NCBI RefSeq assembly: GCF_001949145.1
Contig: NW_019091461.1
Location: forward strand, 496,001-560,000
DNA length: 64,000 nt
Direction of reading: 5' to 3'
Source of the DNA: Acanthaster planci
Lineage: Eukaryota > Echinodermata > Asteroidea > Valvatida > Acanthasteridae
Shown here one piece after another: positions 63,449 through 64,000 of the stretch. The translations under genes and the position numbers were made by a program. Numbering within the stretch: the stretch's first letter is position 1; each line of letters starts with the position of its first letter. Under the pieces are notes generated by a model. It was not told the DNA's origin. It was given only the letters and a program-made list of their open reading frames with translations, and did not search any database.

Positions 63449-64000
63449 GCCATTTGCTGTATCATGAATTGTGTCTCATTCCAACTAACTGTTCTGGGGC
63501 AAATTGACTGCCGAGAACATAACCTGAGGAAACAACAGATCAAACAGTCTGAATTATTAACCAGCTGTTTTCTTTTCAGAACCACACAAATTAAAATAAT
63601 TGTAACAGTCTTCTCAAGCAGAAGGTATTGTTTAATTTGACGTCGTTTGTCTTCTGAGGGGTGGAGTTAACTGTGACATACTGCCCACAGACAATGATAC
63701 AACTTTTCTATTCATAGTAGCAGCTTCTAGTTTCAAAATGTAAAAAAAAATGCCCGTCAAGAAAAAAACTGCTTCAAGAAAATGAGCTATTTTTCAGACC
63801 ATCATAAAAGCTGTCCCTTTTTAAGGAAACTGATTTGAAAAATGTACTTCAAGAATTTAGTCTTTCCTTGCTCTGATTTTGGTGGGGGATTTTTTTCTTT
63901 GCTCATTGTATTTATCATTTGGCACTGGCAAAATACACATGTATTCTGATACATGTCAAATATGCTTCATGTGTCATTAATCATCTAATTACATATATTT
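63449..64000. other. Right-hand end, nothing identified
   Basis: AT-rich sequence with TACATGT-like motifs near 63938. I see no exon, RNA gene or repeat with support. Confidence 0.5.

Overview
This is intron-rich animal nuclear DNA with GT-AG exons, long AT-rich introns and many short interspersed repeats. It carries no operons or prokaryotic gene features. Frequent TACATGTA-type motifs, a single-copy stabilin-2-like gene and OTUD5/UPF2/MCM10 proteins of metazoan type point to a marine invertebrate deuterostome. An echinoderm is my best guess, but this is inference. A 526-base run of N shows it is a draft scaffold.

Layout: (1) minus strand, 609-12077: the first eight coding exons of a stabilin-2-like scavenger receptor, which runs off the left edge. 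(2) plus strand, 14029-21352: a complete nine-exon OTUD5 (DUBA) deubiquitinase of 552 aa. (3) minus strand, 26526-45488: a complete 32-exon UPF2 nonsense-mediated-decay factor of 1700 aa. (4) plus strand, 47797-59149: a complete 17-exon MCM10 replication-initiation protein of 986 aa. (5) plus strand, about 63131 onward: a possible small secreted-protein gene behind a TATA box, low confidence. For genes 2-4 I assembled exons by hand from splice sites and remembered family alignments. The exon lengths sum to exact multiples of three, which supports the models.

Genes are arranged as divergent pairs (stabilin/OTUD5 and UPF2/MCM10) separated by a convergent 5.2-kb 3' region (OTUD5/UPF2). The UPF2/MCM10 divergent spacer holds a back-to-back pair of E2F-like sites, fitting S-phase control of MCM10. 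The genes do not form one pathway. UPF2 and MCM10 both lie on human 10p, so their adjacency may be old linkage.

The most interesting signal is one MCM10 exon (49843-50173). It splices in frame on both sides and adds two tandem classical C2H2 zinc fingers between the N-terminal region and the OB-fold, where vertebrate MCM10 as I recall it has only a flexible linker. Other notable points are a 480-residue bipolar N-terminal extension on UPF2, a UPF2 intron that needs a GC donor, a 9 x 20-bp tandem array that repeats a consensus splice donor, and several MITE- and SINE-like elements in introns, two lying close to splice sites.
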